From Epiperipatus broadwayi (taxonomy: Eukaryota; Onychophora; Udeonychophora; Euonychophora; Peripatidae): a stretch of 64,000 nucleotides of DNA. The notes under the pieces were generated by a model, which was not told the DNA's origin, made no database searches, and was given only the letters and a program-made list of their open reading frames with translations. This document shows positions 42,911 through 54,380 of this stretch, one piece after another. A program made the position numbers and the translations under genes. The DNA is taken from positions 122,001 through 186,000 of the forward strand of contig JAQFVV010006552.1 in assembly GCA_028023455.1 (NCBI GenBank), given 5' to 3'. Each line of letters starts with the position of its first letter. Position 1 is the stretch's first letter.

Positions 42911-43119
42911 TAAAAATTACACAATATTAAAAATTACCATATACGATATTTTAAAAAACAAATACTTAAAATACATTTTTATTTTTAATGTATATATAAT
43001 AAAAATATAAATATATTGAAAATTACACAATATTAAAAATTACCATATACGATATTTTGAAAAACAAATACTTAAAATACATTTTCATTATTAATGTATA
43101 TATAATAAAAAAATATAAT
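42911..43119. repeat. Tandem duplication, period 106 bp
   Basis: The block starting TAAAAATTACACAATATTAA at 42911 is repeated from 43017 with only a few differences and shares ATTACCATATACGATATTTT in each. The high identity suggests a recent duplication. Confidence 0.9.
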
Positions 43120-44620
43120 ACGCACCAGTGCATGAACCGAACACATATTTATATGTTAGTATTATGAATTGATTACTTCTCAAAATGTATTTTTATTTAC
43201 TATTTTATTCAATCGGATTTATCATTGTTTTGCTTTACCTAGACTGTCTCCGAAGATAAAAATCTATGACGTTCTTCATTGCTATCTCGTCCTGCTATAA
43301 AATAATGAAAAATCATAATCATGTAAAATGATTATATTATTTTAATATATATATATATAAGGTGCGGTAAAGTGGATAATATAAAAGTAAAAAAAAAAAA
43401 AAAGATCTGTTTTTAGCTTCCTTGCCAATCTATCATTTTTGTAATTGAATAATAATAACTGCTACAATATTATAAGTCAGATATTTGGTTAAAGAAATAT
43501 TAGTTAGTAATTTATATTTTTTATTATTTTATTTTTACAAATAGATATACAAGCAAATGGATTAAAAAAAACCATCTCAAAAGTAAAAATTAAAAGATTT
43601 ATCGTTTAATTTTCTATAAATATACATTGTGTTAAAATTTTTTTAATCTGATGAAAGAAAAAGAAATACTAAAAAAAAAAAAAAAACACCAGAGCCTACC
43701 CCCCCCCCCTCATGACAAACAGCTGAATTAATAAAGCTATTAGAGTAGTGTATGGTTAATTGAAATATATAAAAAAGTAGTGCATGTTAGAAATTTAAAA
43801 TACAAGCCATCGGTATTTTTTTTTAAAATCGGATATTTAATTCGGCAATTTAATCAAATGCAAATGTTGAAATACAAACAAGAATTTTTTTTTTAGAAAA
43901 AAACAACACACAAATATCAAAAATAAAACGCTAATATATTTGCTATATATCTATCTGTCTTGCTATCTTATTATTTATTATACATGTGTCTTGTTATTTT
44001 CGGAGATCATCTATCTATCTATCCATCTATCTATTTATAATTCCATAAACTTATATTGAAATATCGTAATTAGAAACTATTCTTTTTTTGTAATCAAAGA
44101 TAAACAGCGCCTATACAAAGCAATGAATTTTATTTTGAACAGAATTCCCCTATTTCATTAACGATTCCGTTAGCTTTATGTAAATATATGACTTCTTTTT
44201 TTCAAATTTATTTTGGTTTTATTTTAAATAAATTTTACTATTTTTTTTTAAAAAAAAAACATATGTGAATCACAATTTTCAATAATGTAGAATATTCAAA
44301 GTGGTAGTAATATATAAGTTGAATTCAATTTGGAACAAAAAATGCATGCGTTTTATAAAAGCTAATAATAATTTATAATATTTATTTAGAAGTAACAATT
44401 TTTAATTGTTTGATTTATATACATATGTGAGTGTAGTGAATAGACCTATTTTGTTATTAAATAAGATTCATCAAAAACTCTAATCAGACTGTTAGTAAGT
44501 ATTTGTTATCAGACTTAAAAGGTAACACATTTCTAAACAACATTTAAATATCAAGCCATTTATTCTACTAGTTTTTTTTTTTTATTTTAAGTACATTGAA
44601 TAATTTTATACATTCAAGAT
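43120..44620. other. AT-rich DNA with simple repeats
   Basis: It contains A-runs (43389, 43671), an 11-bp C-run near 43701, and an (ATCT)n tract near 44010-44034. No gene was recognised. Confidence 0.6.
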
Positions 44621-45170
44621 GTCACTTTAAGAAGCTTAAGTTTGGCTCATATAATAGCATTTAAGTTTTGGAAATAAGATGGCTGCACTTATTTTCTTAA
44701 AGTTTCTATCTTGTGTCTGGGGTGAGAATATTCTTGCAGTTTTAACACCACTGTTTAATGATACTAGTGAGAAGGAATTATTACCCATTTTATATACTTA
44801 CAACCTAAACAATGTGCTTGCAAAATTTAATTTATATTGCATAATTTATTATATACAAATTTGGCACAAAGTACATTTAAAATTTTAGAAGTGCTAACAA
44901 GAATATTAAAGTAAGAAATAGATTTTAAGTAAATAATTTATATATTTTTGCTGTCACTTCTCAACTCTTAAGATTGGCTCACATAATAACACTTGAGTTT
45001 GGAAATAAAATGGCTACTCTTATTTTCTTAAAGTCTTCATCTTGTGGCTGGGGTGACAGTATCCTTGCAGTTTTAATACCACTGTTCAATGATGCATGTG
45101 AAGAGGGATGGTTATCTTCCCTGTGGTGTTATATTTATAATATAGTTTATAAATGCCTAAAGTTATGAAA
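44621..45170 (+). repeat. Two tandem copies of a ~330-bp segment
   Basis: Copy one (about 44621-44880) and copy two (about 44951-45160) share GGCTCAYATAATARCAYTT, CTTATTTTCTTAAAG, CTGGGGTGA and CTTGCAGTTTTAAYACCACT. Both contain an ATG-started frame (44679 and 45010) reading MAxLIFLK...ILAVLxPLFND without internal indels for ~38 codons. The peptide matches no family I know. The downstream parts of each frame are unrelated, so I treat these as monomers of an unidentified repeat, not genes. Confidence 0.7.
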
Positions 45171-46459
45171 GATATTTAAATATTTTGGATTATCAGATAT
45201 GATATAAATTGTGTTAATGGGCTTGAAAACAGATTTAACTTTATATTTTTAACTGATTTTTTTAATACTTTATAGTTTTTTTTTTTTTTTTGTTATGTGT
45301 AGAATGTACATTTATAATTCAATCATTAAAAGCATTATTTATATTTCAATATGAATGGGTTTTCTATAATTACCATAAATTACTTATACTGAAATGTTTG
45401 TTGTGAGACTTAATTAAATTGTCTTTAAAAAGATATTATTGAGACATTTATTGTAACCTGTTTTACTGCAAATTGTACTCTCTATTTTAAATGGGCTCTA
45501 ATGAATCTTTTGTCTATATTCATCCACATTTAAACATTTTATTTTTTACCATTAACTGTTTTTCTGCATCATATATATATTGGTCATCTTAATATTATTT
45601 ATTACAAATGTAAGTTTTCAAATAAGAGACATTCAAAAAAGTTAATATTTGGCCATTATAAAATAAAAATACATTTTTTTAACTATTTTTATATACAATA
45701 ATGGTACTAGGCATCATAACATAATTTATATATTCAAAATAGTAAAATAAACGATTAAATATTTGGATTATTTTTTAAAATCAAAAGTAAGTTGTTGTTA
45801 GTTATCATTAAATAAAAAAGTATATATGCTAAAAGAAAAGGTTGAATTTATTATCATTAAAATCTTTAGTTATGTGCTACAGATGTGTCAGTTGATAGGT
45901 AAAATAGATGGAGATCTTTAGTATCAACTAAACAGTTTAGATATATATGCATGTATATTATCATTAAAATTTAAAAAAAAAGTATTTACCATTTTGACCA
46001 AAGGCCATTTTATTCAACCCAGTGAAAACAACTTTCACTTGCTATAACAAACATTTTAAGAGTTTTATTCAAAAATAAATTTTTTGAAACAAAATTTAGT
46101 GTTAGGAATGTAATTTCTTGGATTACAATAAGTATTTTATAAAAGAAATGCATAAAATATCTTTAATATATAACCACTTTATTGAAAATAATTTTTCTTC
46201 AAGAATATACATTTTTCTGTGATTTGGCTATGTACTAAACTATACTGCCATTCAGAAATTGTCACTTATATTGTCATCCAAAGGGGCATGTCTCATGGCA
46301 ACCATGCAAATTAGCTATTGTTATTGCATAAAAGGTAGTATAATTCTGACATCTTTAGATTTTAGTTTCAATTAAAATACTTAAAAGTGTAATTATGGTA
46401 AAATAAAACTGTATATGGTAATATGAGGTTATAGATAGGCTTAAAATAACATAGAGGAG
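45171..46459. other. AT-rich DNA, nothing recognised
   Basis: No domain, repeat pair or element end was recognised. There is a T-run near 45279-45291. Confidence 0.5.
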
Positions 46460-47100
46460 ATATAGCAATTGTTGTGTCATTATAATTCTAAAAATAGAAA
46501 AAAAAATGTGGAAACAAAAATGGCAGAGAACGTATCAAATCTAGTGCAAAATAGAGGGGGGAATGTGAGTCAAGAAAACAGCAGTATAAATAAACAAGTG
46601 ATGGAAGAAGATAATCCAGTCAAAAAAAAAACACCTCAGGTGATTTGGAGTATATGTCACCCAAAATATAACAAGGAAAAGAGAAAGTGAATGTCGTTGA
46701 AGGCTTCAAAAAGTTTCAAATTGAAAACAACATTATCTAAAAAGCGAAACCGATTAATAAAAGTTTAAAATTGAAAACAATGTTATCTAAAAGTGAATCA
46801 GATTAATAAGAACAAATCTATAAAATCTAAATTTGAAACTAATGAGAGAAGTAAGTCAAACAAATTATTTAATGTTAGTAACCAAGAATTTAAGTATGAA
46901 GATGCATTACAATCAAAAATGAAAATTATGCCAATGCAGTAAAAACTGGAGGGAATAGAAGTATGGGATAAATAACATTATGCAAGAGGCTTATGATAAT
47001 ATATTGGATTTAATGGATGTGGAAGATGAAAAATCAACTGTTTTAATGAAATCACTTAATGAATAACTTTTAATAAGGATTGAGAAATTTAAGGAATAAA
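46460..47100 (+). pseudogene. Broken lysine-rich reading frame, unknown
   Basis: An open piece (46469-46690) contains MAENVSNLVQNRGGNVSQEN and ends KYNKEKRK. In other frames, readable Lys/Ser-rich peptide continues (for example KSNKLFNVSNQEFKYEDAL at ~46856-46912, then QEAYDNILDLMDVEDEKSTV at ~46983-47042). A ~50-bp tandem duplication around 46706-46815 (AAATTGAAAACAAYRTTATC twice) disrupts it. The frame-shifted continuity suggests one decayed protein, possibly a retroelement gag or ORF1, but I cannot name it. No introns or partner domains were seen. Confidence 0.35.
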
Positions 47101-48009
47101 AGTGAACAATTCTTTTATCAAGATCATAACCACAGACAAATTCATTTGACAAGCTGGATGCTAGACACACCGGATAGAAATATTATTTTTGTAACAGTAA
47201 TAAAGTTTTGTTGTAATATTTGTGGGCATGGATCTGAAATTATCATTTCTTCTGCAGGGGTTGATGATGATAGTCACTGGGAGTCTGGTTTATGGGTGCA
47301 AGCTGTTGATGATTATTGCCACTAGCCTGAAAACCTGCCAGGAGGGTACAGGGTCAAAGTTTTCAGCACCTTTACTGCTCTGATGGGCTGCTGCACCCCC
47401 TTGATGGATTGTTTTTGGGCAGTGCAGATCTGTGCTCATCCATGTATAGATACATATTAAGCAAAATTATACAACTCTTTTATGGATGCATTTGTTATTG
47501 AGCATATGTACTTTGTAAACATGGTGAATAATTGTTTTACCTTATAACATTGAACACTTTGTAATCCTCCATGGGTAAGTATAGCCGATAATTTTTTGTA
47601 ATATTTAAATAATAAAGGTTACTTTTGAAAGATGAAAACAAGTAATTTATTTTGAAAATATTTAGATATATCAATTTTATAAACACATTTGAAAAAAAAT
47701 GCATGTTTCAAATAAATTATTATTTTGCTGCATTAACGTTATAAAAAAGACAATTTCATCACATTAATAAATTTTGATTACTCATGGAAAAATGTTGCTA
47801 TGTGGGCATTTTAATCAATTTAATTTATAATAATTACAGCATATTTACTAAGGAATATTGAAAAAATTAATCAAATTTTAAAATGTTACTAATACAAACC
47901 GATCATTATTTTATAAAAAATTGAAACTAGTATTTCCATTCCAATAATATAATTTATATAAAAAGTATTGTCTCTATGAATAGACTTATTTCATTAACCC
48001 ATTTAATAT
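47101..48009. other. Unassigned, with a GC-richer island
   Basis: Between about 47230 and 47450 the sequence is clearly richer in GC (AAACCTGCCAGGAGGGTACA, then CTGATGGGCTGCTGCACCCC). It reads like an old dispersed repeat rather than local AT-rich DNA. No coding domain was recognised, and the open frame at 47080-47325 is not supported. Confidence 0.4.
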
Positions 48010-48999
48010 ATGATGGATGGAACTTTGAACTAAATGGTGTGATGCATCAAGGACTACAAAAATGGACTTCAATAAACCGATGCAATGGAAAGTATTCTTT
48101 CATTAAAAATGAGATTTGAATTGTTAAGTTGAAACATGAACTTTTCAAGTATTAATTTTAAATGTCAGTTAACTCCTAAAAGAAATCTTCTTGTCTGACT
48201 AAGAACCTTTTAAATTATTCATTAATATTTTAATGTATAATATGTTTGCTACTATCATTTCTATTCCCATTAAATTAAATTAATAAATTTAAATATAGAT
48301 GTAAATGACTGCATAAATTTGTTTAAGATTATGTTAGTTTAAGTTGGTTAATTTGGGGCTAATGGTTTCTAGTTGAATCAGTGCTGGTGGAGAGATGTAT
48401 GGGTGTTTTATGTCAGTGTAATCTAAAGGTTGTATTGAATTCTCATTTCCTTGTCCCACATTGGTATATAGTTTATATCACCCAATCGAATGCATGGCCT
48501 GGAAAAATGGTGGCATCACATCCAATGGTCATAGATATATTTTCTATGTCATTAATTCTTTATGCTCTGGTTGGGATAGCAAGCTGTCAAAGACCACTAT
48601 CTCTCATTATAGAGCATTTCTTTTCAAATATATTTTAGATGATTACATTGCCAAATAGATGCACATTCCTGTATTGGATGAGGATTAATGATATCCAGCT
48701 GCAGGTGGAAATCCTGCCATCACAATTGTTTTATTCTAACATTTTCAATTTTTGCATTGATCACATCAGTATATTAATAAACTGTCTTTGATTTGGATGT
48801 GAATTTTGGGCCTGGAGTTAAAGGATTTGAGTTGTTTAAATGTATATTCTATATAGTGTATTTACACTTAGGAAAACACTAAAGTAGGGTAAATCTGTTA
48901 AATTCAGGTATTTGTGCATATAACCAAAATTAATTATATTCAGTGGATAATTCAATCCTCGGGATTTTTGTTTAATATATGTCTGTGTAATAAAACATG
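48010..48999 (+). repeat. Dispersed repeat copy 2, left part
   Basis: It aligns with 600-1715 (see copy 1), without the (TA)n insertion found there. At 48999 it is interrupted by the LINE and resumes at 54258. Open frames inside (48381-48638 and 48461-48658) have no recognisable domain and are not preserved in copy 1. Confidence 0.75.
48989..48999 (+). repeat. Target-site duplication of the LINE, left copy
   Basis: AATAAAACATG, identical to 54247-54257. Confidence 0.85.
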
Positions 49000-49103
49000 C
49001 AGAAAAAAATAAAGCATGGCCCTTATTCCCAGGAGGCTGTAAAGTCACCAACCAAGGCAGCGGTTGGTGGCTGAAGGCGGAGGGTGCTAAGAATCCCCTT
49101 ATT

Positions 49104-49497
49104 GTGGTCACAGGCTGCCATTTGATGACGACTTTTTATTTAGGTACTTACAACTGCAGATCACTTTCAAGCCAAGGAAGATTGCAAGAATTAGAAGAAG
49201 AACTGTCTTATATTAAATGGGACATTATTGGACTTTGTGAAGTTAGAAGAAAAGGAGAAGAAACAATTGATTTAAAAAGTGGACATATACTCTATTATAA
49301 AGGCACACATATTGGAAATACAAGTGGAGTAGGATTCATTATAAATAAAAAGTAGAAGAACAATATTGTGGAAATTGATGGTGTATCAGACAGAGTGGCA
49401 AGATTAGTTATACAACTTAATAGCAGATACCAAATGCAGATAATTCAGGTTTATGCCCCAACAAGTTCTCATAGTCATGAAGTAGTAGAAGATTTTT
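49104..49497 (+). pseudogene. RTE LINE endonuclease, N-terminal part
   Basis: The frame starts MVTGCHLMTTFYLGTYNCRS and contains IIGLCEVRR (candidate catalytic Glu of the exonuclease/endonuclease/phosphatase fold, about residue 47). After an in-frame TAG at 49353-49355 come the VxDRVARLVI and IIQVYAPTSSHS segments, typical of this endonuclease. The ATG at 49104 is the earliest in frame near the 5' end, but an upstream start cannot be excluded. The nonsense codon and the insertion after VVEDF at 49497 inactivate it. Its continuation is at 51768. Confidence 0.85.
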
Positions 49498-51767
49498 TTG
49501 AACGCGTGAAGATCGTCTTGTTTCGGTTGTCTTTAAGACATTCTAAACCACTTTTCCCAATGGCTTCTTCAAGCCACTAAATTTTGTTTTTATTTTGTGT
49601 TTGTTTAAAAAGAATTTAATGGAGTAGAAAATGTCACAAATCGTAAATATATTGTGTGTGTGTGGTTTGTGGTTTTTTGCTCATTTAAAAGTTTCTTGGG
49701 TTTTTTCTTAAATTTATTTTGCAAATTAACAAAGTCTTAAAATGCTATCAAAGTCCTTCCTTTGTCGTTTTTAATCAAAATCTTACTTGTACAAATGTAT
49801 AGAATAATTAATTTGGCTCGAAGTTGTAATGATGTTTTTTTGTATTCACGATTCGTGTATTGTTTTGTCATTTAGATCTGTATAAATTTAAAATGAGAAG
49901 ACCTCAAGGGAATTGTATAGTATTTGATTGCAATCAAAGGGGGTTAACAAAAAAGCGAAGTCCCTTGAAAATATAGGGCTCTACTTTTAACTTGGGTGTT
50001 TGGCGCTCAAACTACAGCAAGTGTGTCCAGAGAAATCCTTGAACGTTTTGAGTTGCCGTAACAATCTGTGGGCTACTCCAGAAGCTTCCCTGTCCTCCAT
50101 TTAAATCTTCGTGTTGTCTGTATGTTTTCCGTGCTTCCAGTCTTCCAAATTCCAACATTTAAATTACTGCTTTCTAATAAATTAAAAATCCCATGTTCTT
50201 CATACTATCACAAGGAAACGGGGAAGAAAGATGTATTTGTTCTGACTTTTTACTTTCCTCTCAGTAATATTTTATTTTAATCTGTTAATCAAAGTATTGT
50301 GTAATTTCTTGCTTTCCTTTGAAAATGTTACCTAAAACCTGTCGAATTTCTTCTCTAATATTTGGGTGGTGCTCTAGTCTTTAGATGATAATTATTAATA
50401 TTTGTGCCTACTAATAATCCATTTGTGAATACTTTATATTTTTACTATTACTTATTTTACAAACAAATCCAATAATAATATTTCTCAACTCTAATTAAAG
50501 TCAGTAAAGTTATCTCTAATATTTATTATTTCTTTTAAAAGTATTTTCTTGTATCGAATTAAAAATGTCATTTATGTTGAGTTGAGAAATATTCAAGTAT
50601 TTTTTGTTTCTTTTCTTTGTCATGATATTTTATCTATACTCCAAATCTCAAATCTTAAAATAGTCTAAAATTTTATTATATTTTGTTATAATATTACGGG
50701 TAAGTAATATTTATTACCTTCCGAACAATCGGGGAGTTATGGGTTTCAGGTAAATTTAATTAATTATTACTTTTGCGATCATTTGATTTCGCCATGTTTA
50801 TTGAAAGTTATATCGCTGTTGCGTAGAAAATGTTACGGGAAGGGTTTTATATAATTTCGTTTTAAAATCCACTTCCGGTCACTCTTCCTCGATGTTACTG
50901 TGGCAATGCCTTTACCTTCGCCTAAGTTAGCGTCTCGTTTTACTACCACATGGAGAGAAAGAAATTCTTCTCCAGGTAATCTCATGGATCACCGGGGTTC
51001 GAAAATGAGCCCGGCTGGTTGTAGTGTCCCGGATCTACTTGGGGGCATTAAGACTTGTCAAAGTACAAGCCGCCCGGTTTTCTGTCAATGCACCGCAAGT
51101 TATTATTTGTAGTATACATTAATCCCCTGCAACCATCAGTACATCAGTATTATATATCATATTTTTATATAAAACGCCTCCCATTTATCCGTTGGATGGT
51201 TTGAAACTATTAAAATAAAACAAATTAATATAAACTAGTAGATAAATATTTTAAGTGCTCAAATTACTCTGATTCTCATATCAACCTGTACAACCATTTA
51301 AACATATAAATATTGGCATGAGTTTGTTAATCAGTACAAACCGATTATTGATGACTAGCAGCAATTTATTATAAATACATATGAGAGTTACCATACCTGT
51401 AAATAATATTATTCAATGCTTTCAATAATTTATTAAAATTTATTTAACCTAATTTTGTCTCTCTTGCATTATTACTCTCGAAATCTAGTCAATCACCTGC
51501 TGTCTGTATCGACAACTTAAATATATACATTAAATTATCAGTCGTACCAATATCCCGATTATAAGATATCTATGAAATAGCTGATTGTAGGTAATTTAGT
51601 CTGTGTTTTTCGATGAGCTAGTAAAGGGAGAACCCCGTACCATTGTAATGTTGTCATCGGTGGGTCATGCCAGGGTTTTTGGATTTGAGTTTAGTTTGCA
51701 TTTTGGAATTTATTCCTAGACGTGGACTGGGTTCGAATTCGGATTACTGTGTGTGATCAGGCATGGT
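49498..51767. other. 2.27 kb segment of unknown origin inserted in the LINE
   Basis: Removing this segment joins ...VVEDF to YQYNMDVQKAFNQSK in frame, as in an intact RTE endonuclease. GATTTTT occurs at both junctions (49491-49497 and 51768-51774), consistent with a 7-bp target duplication. The segment has no clear terminal inverted repeats, poly(A) or LTR-like TG...CA pairing. It is compositionally mixed. It holds CpG-containing stretches at ~50690-51100, an ETS-like CACTTCCGGTC (50870-50880), AACATGGCG on the minus strand (~50795), and a Pol III B-box-like GGGTTCGAATTCGG near the right end (51729). A 70-codon plus-strand frame (50900-51112) has no recognised domain. It may be a non-autonomous mobile element or a captured genomic fragment. 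Confidence 0.65.
50785..50895. promoter_or_regulatory. Candidate promoter motifs inside the LINE insert
   Basis: On the minus strand GACCGGAAGTG (ETS type) lies ~80 bp upstream of AACATGGCG, a YY1-like motif that often overlaps start codons of housekeeping genes. The ATG there opens only an 11-codon frame (MAKSNDRKSNN). On the plus strand an ATG at 50900 opens 70 codons with a GT donor-like CAGGTAATC after codon ~25. This is suggestive of a first exon and bidirectional core promoter, but unproven. Confidence 0.25.
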
Positions 51768-54235
51768 GATTTTTACCAGTACAATATGGATGTACAAAAG
51801 GCTTTCAATCAGAGTAAACAACATTTTAAAATTGTTATGGGAGACTTTAATGCTAGAATTAGTAGACAAATGAAAGATGAAATTGCTGTAGGTAATTTTG
51901 GTTATGGTAATAGAAATGAGAGAGGACATAGACTTGTGGAGTTTGCAGAAAAAAAAACAACTTTATATTATGAATTCATTTTTTGAGAAAAATTTTAAAA
52001 GGAAATGGACATGGAAGCATCCAAATGAAGGTACAGCAGAATTGGATTATATTTTGACTAACAGAAAATACATATTTCAAGATTGTAATGTTCTTAATAA
52101 ATTTAACACAGGAAGTAATCATCGATTAGTAAGGTGTAAGTTACGTGTTAATGTAAAACTAGAAAGACAAAAATTATTAAGAAAAACAATATTTACAGTT
52201 GATATTCCTAATCTTCAGAAACATTCTAATGAGTTTAAATTAGAACTTACAAATAGGTTTCAAGAGTTAGGAGATTTTGAACATGATACAGATTTGAATG
52301 AAATTAATGTGAAAATAACTGATACACTTTTAAAAACTGCAACAAACATAGGTGGTAGAAAGAAGCAGCAATTGACTAATAAAATTTCTACTGAGACTAG
52401 AGAATTTATGAAGAAAAGAAGGAATATGAAGATATACAAAAATGATGTATTAAATAGAATTGAATATCTCGAATTTTGTAAAATGGTACGGAAAAGAGTT
52501 GAAAATGATATAAGAAAGTATAACTGTGAAATAGCAAGGAAAGCTGTAGAAGAAAATAAAAGTCTCAAAAATGTTAAACAACATTTTGGTATTGGTAGGA
52601 AATTTATATCTGCAATAAAAAAAAAGATGGAATTATTACTAAAAAGAGAGATGACATCATGAAATTGGTAGAAGATTTTTATCAAGAATTATATAGTAAT
52701 AAAGAACAAGTACCTCCTATATCTATTACATCTTCCGAATTGCCCAGAATTTTAAATGAAGAAGTGAGACATGCAATTAAGTGTATGAAGAAAGGAAAGG
52801 CTCCAGGAAATGATGGAATTATAATTGATATATTAAAAGAAGCAGGTGAAGAAATAGAAACAATTTTAGCAAAGTTATATTCCAAATGTCTAAATGATAA
52901 AGATGTGCTGGGAGGATTGGAAGAATGCAGTAATAATATTAATATTTAAAAAAGGTGACAAAGAAGATATTAGAAATTACAGACCTATCAGCCTTTTATC
53001 AGTTTTATATAAATTTTTTACCAAGATAATTACAACTCGTCTACAGAGAACTTTGGATTTCCACCAACCAACAGAACAAGCTGGATTTAAAAGTGGTTTT
53101 AGTACAATAGATCATATCCAGGTATTGAGAGAAGTCATAGAAAGGACAAACGAATATGAGTTGTCATTATGTTTTGGATTTGTAGATTATGAAAAGGCAT
53201 TCGATTCTATACACATTTCTCCAGTGATTAAAGCATTGGATGATCAAGGTATAGATCCAGGATATTGTCATATTTTAAAGAATATTTATAAAAATGCAAC
53301 AGCAACAATTAGATTACGTAATGATACTGGAAAAATCAATATTGAGAAAGGTGTAAGACAAGGTGACTCCATATCTCCAAAACTCTTTACAGCAGTGCTC
53401 CAAGAAGTATTTTGTGGATTAAAATGGGAAACTAAAGGAGTGAAAGTAAATGGAGAGTATTTAAGTCATTTAGATTTTGCAGATGGTGTAGTAGTTTTTG
53501 CAAATAATGCTTCAGAGCTGCAGGAAAAGTTGCAGGAGTTAGCAGATGAAAGTAGAAAAGTAGGACTAAAGATAAATGTTAAAAAGACTAAAGTAATGTT
53601 TAATCGATTTGCTCAAAATATGAAAATAAAGATAGATTATGAAGAATTAGAAGAAGTTAACAGTTACAAATACCTTGGTCAGATTATTAATACAGATGGA
53701 AACATAATGGAGGAAATTAATCATAGAATTAAACTTGTTTGGAGTGCTTTTGGTAGAAATAACTTGATACTAAAAGGAAATATGCCTATGTGTTTGAAAA
53801 GGATGGTTTTTAACAAATGTGTTTTATCAGTTCTTACTTATGGATCTGAGACTTGGACACTTAATAGAAGAGCAATACAGAGACTTCAGACCACTCAAAG
53901 GAGTATGGAGAGATGTATGTTGGGAGTAACAAGAAGAGATCGAAAACGCAATGTATGGGTAAGACAACAAACAGGTGTTACTGACCTTATTGAAAAAAAT
54001 AAAAGATTGAAATGGAGTTGGGCTGGACATATTGCTAGAACAGATGATAATAGATGGACAATTGAAATTTTAAACTGGATTCCAAGAGATTGTAAAAGAC
54101 CCAGAAAAAGACTACATGTGAGATGGATGTATGAAATAAGAAAATGTGCAGGGGTGTTGTGGAGAAGCTAAAGATCAGAGAAGATGGATTAAACTTGGAG
54201 AGACCTTCATCTTGCAGTGGATTGATAATGGTTGA
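51768..54235 (+). pseudogene. RTE LINE endonuclease C-terminus and reverse transcriptase
   Basis: The frame resumes at 51768 with the endonuclease motif IVMGDFNARI (~51834-51863), then frameshifts in an A-run near 51945-51965. It continues to HRLV, where the usual Ser-Asp-His is Ser-Asn-His (codon 52117-52119). A second A-run frameshift at ~52615-52632 precedes MKLVEDFYQELY. KKGKAPGNDGI (~52785-52820) starts the RT; a further +1 shift lies at ~52900-52925. The longest open piece (52894-54171) holds [25 protein letters not shown] (53476-53487), KTKVM and YKYLGQII. The catalytic FADD box reads Phe-Ala-Asp-Gly. A two-base loss near 54166 ends the frame early; in the other frame it continues as DQRRWIKLGETFI to a stop at 54233. 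Confidence 0.9.
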
Positions 54236-54246
54236 TGATGATGATG

Positions 54247-54257
54247 AATAAAACATG
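54247..54257 (+). repeat. Target-site duplication of the LINE, right copy
   Basis: AATAAAACATG, identical to 48989-48999, directly follows the TGATGATGATG tail. Confidence 0.85.
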
Positions 54258-54380
54258 TTTTGTTTAATTAGTTTTGGCAATGGTTTATTTTATATTTTTA
54301 TTATTAATATTTTAAAAATCAAGGATTAGAAATTTGAAATTTACAATGTTATATTGAAATAGTAACCTTACAATTCCTTA
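54258..54380 (+). repeat. Dispersed repeat copy 2, right part
   Basis: It continues the alignment with copy 1 at 1721-1830. Shared strings are TTTTGTTTAATTAGTTTTGG and AAAATCAAGGATTAGAAATT-like sequence. Similarity fades after about 54380. Confidence 0.75.

Larger units (their letters stand above)
49000..54246 (+). mobile_element. RTE-type non-LTR retrotransposon (LINE), inactive
   Basis: Bounded by the 11-bp duplication AATAAAACATG, the element has a ~100-bp 5' region, an apurinic-type endonuclease, a reverse transcriptase, and a short 3' tail of TGATGATGATGATG. The domain order, the single ORF without a zinc-knuckle ORF1, the C-terminal Arg-Trp...Ala-Gly...Trp signature and the short trinucleotide tail fit the RTE clade. 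The 5' end includes the endonuclease start, so it may be close to full length. A 2.27 kb foreign segment (49498-51767) splits it. Counting that segment out, the element is about 2.98 kb, a normal RTE size. Confidence 0.88.

Noticed and set aside
43140-43990. CRISPR-like or other regularly spaced repeats
   Set aside because: No direct repeats with regular unique spacers are present; only simple-sequence runs. The window is eukaryotic in character.
52260-52885. Minus-strand open frames opposite the LINE
   Set aside because: Shadows of the RT and endonuclease coding sequence, rich in Phe, Ile and Ser as expected for the antisense of Lys/Asn/Glu-rich protein.
49104-54171. Reading the LINE as two separate truncated elements
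   Set aside because: The two parts are exactly collinear, join in frame, share one outer target duplication, and LINEs are rarely truncated at the 3' side.
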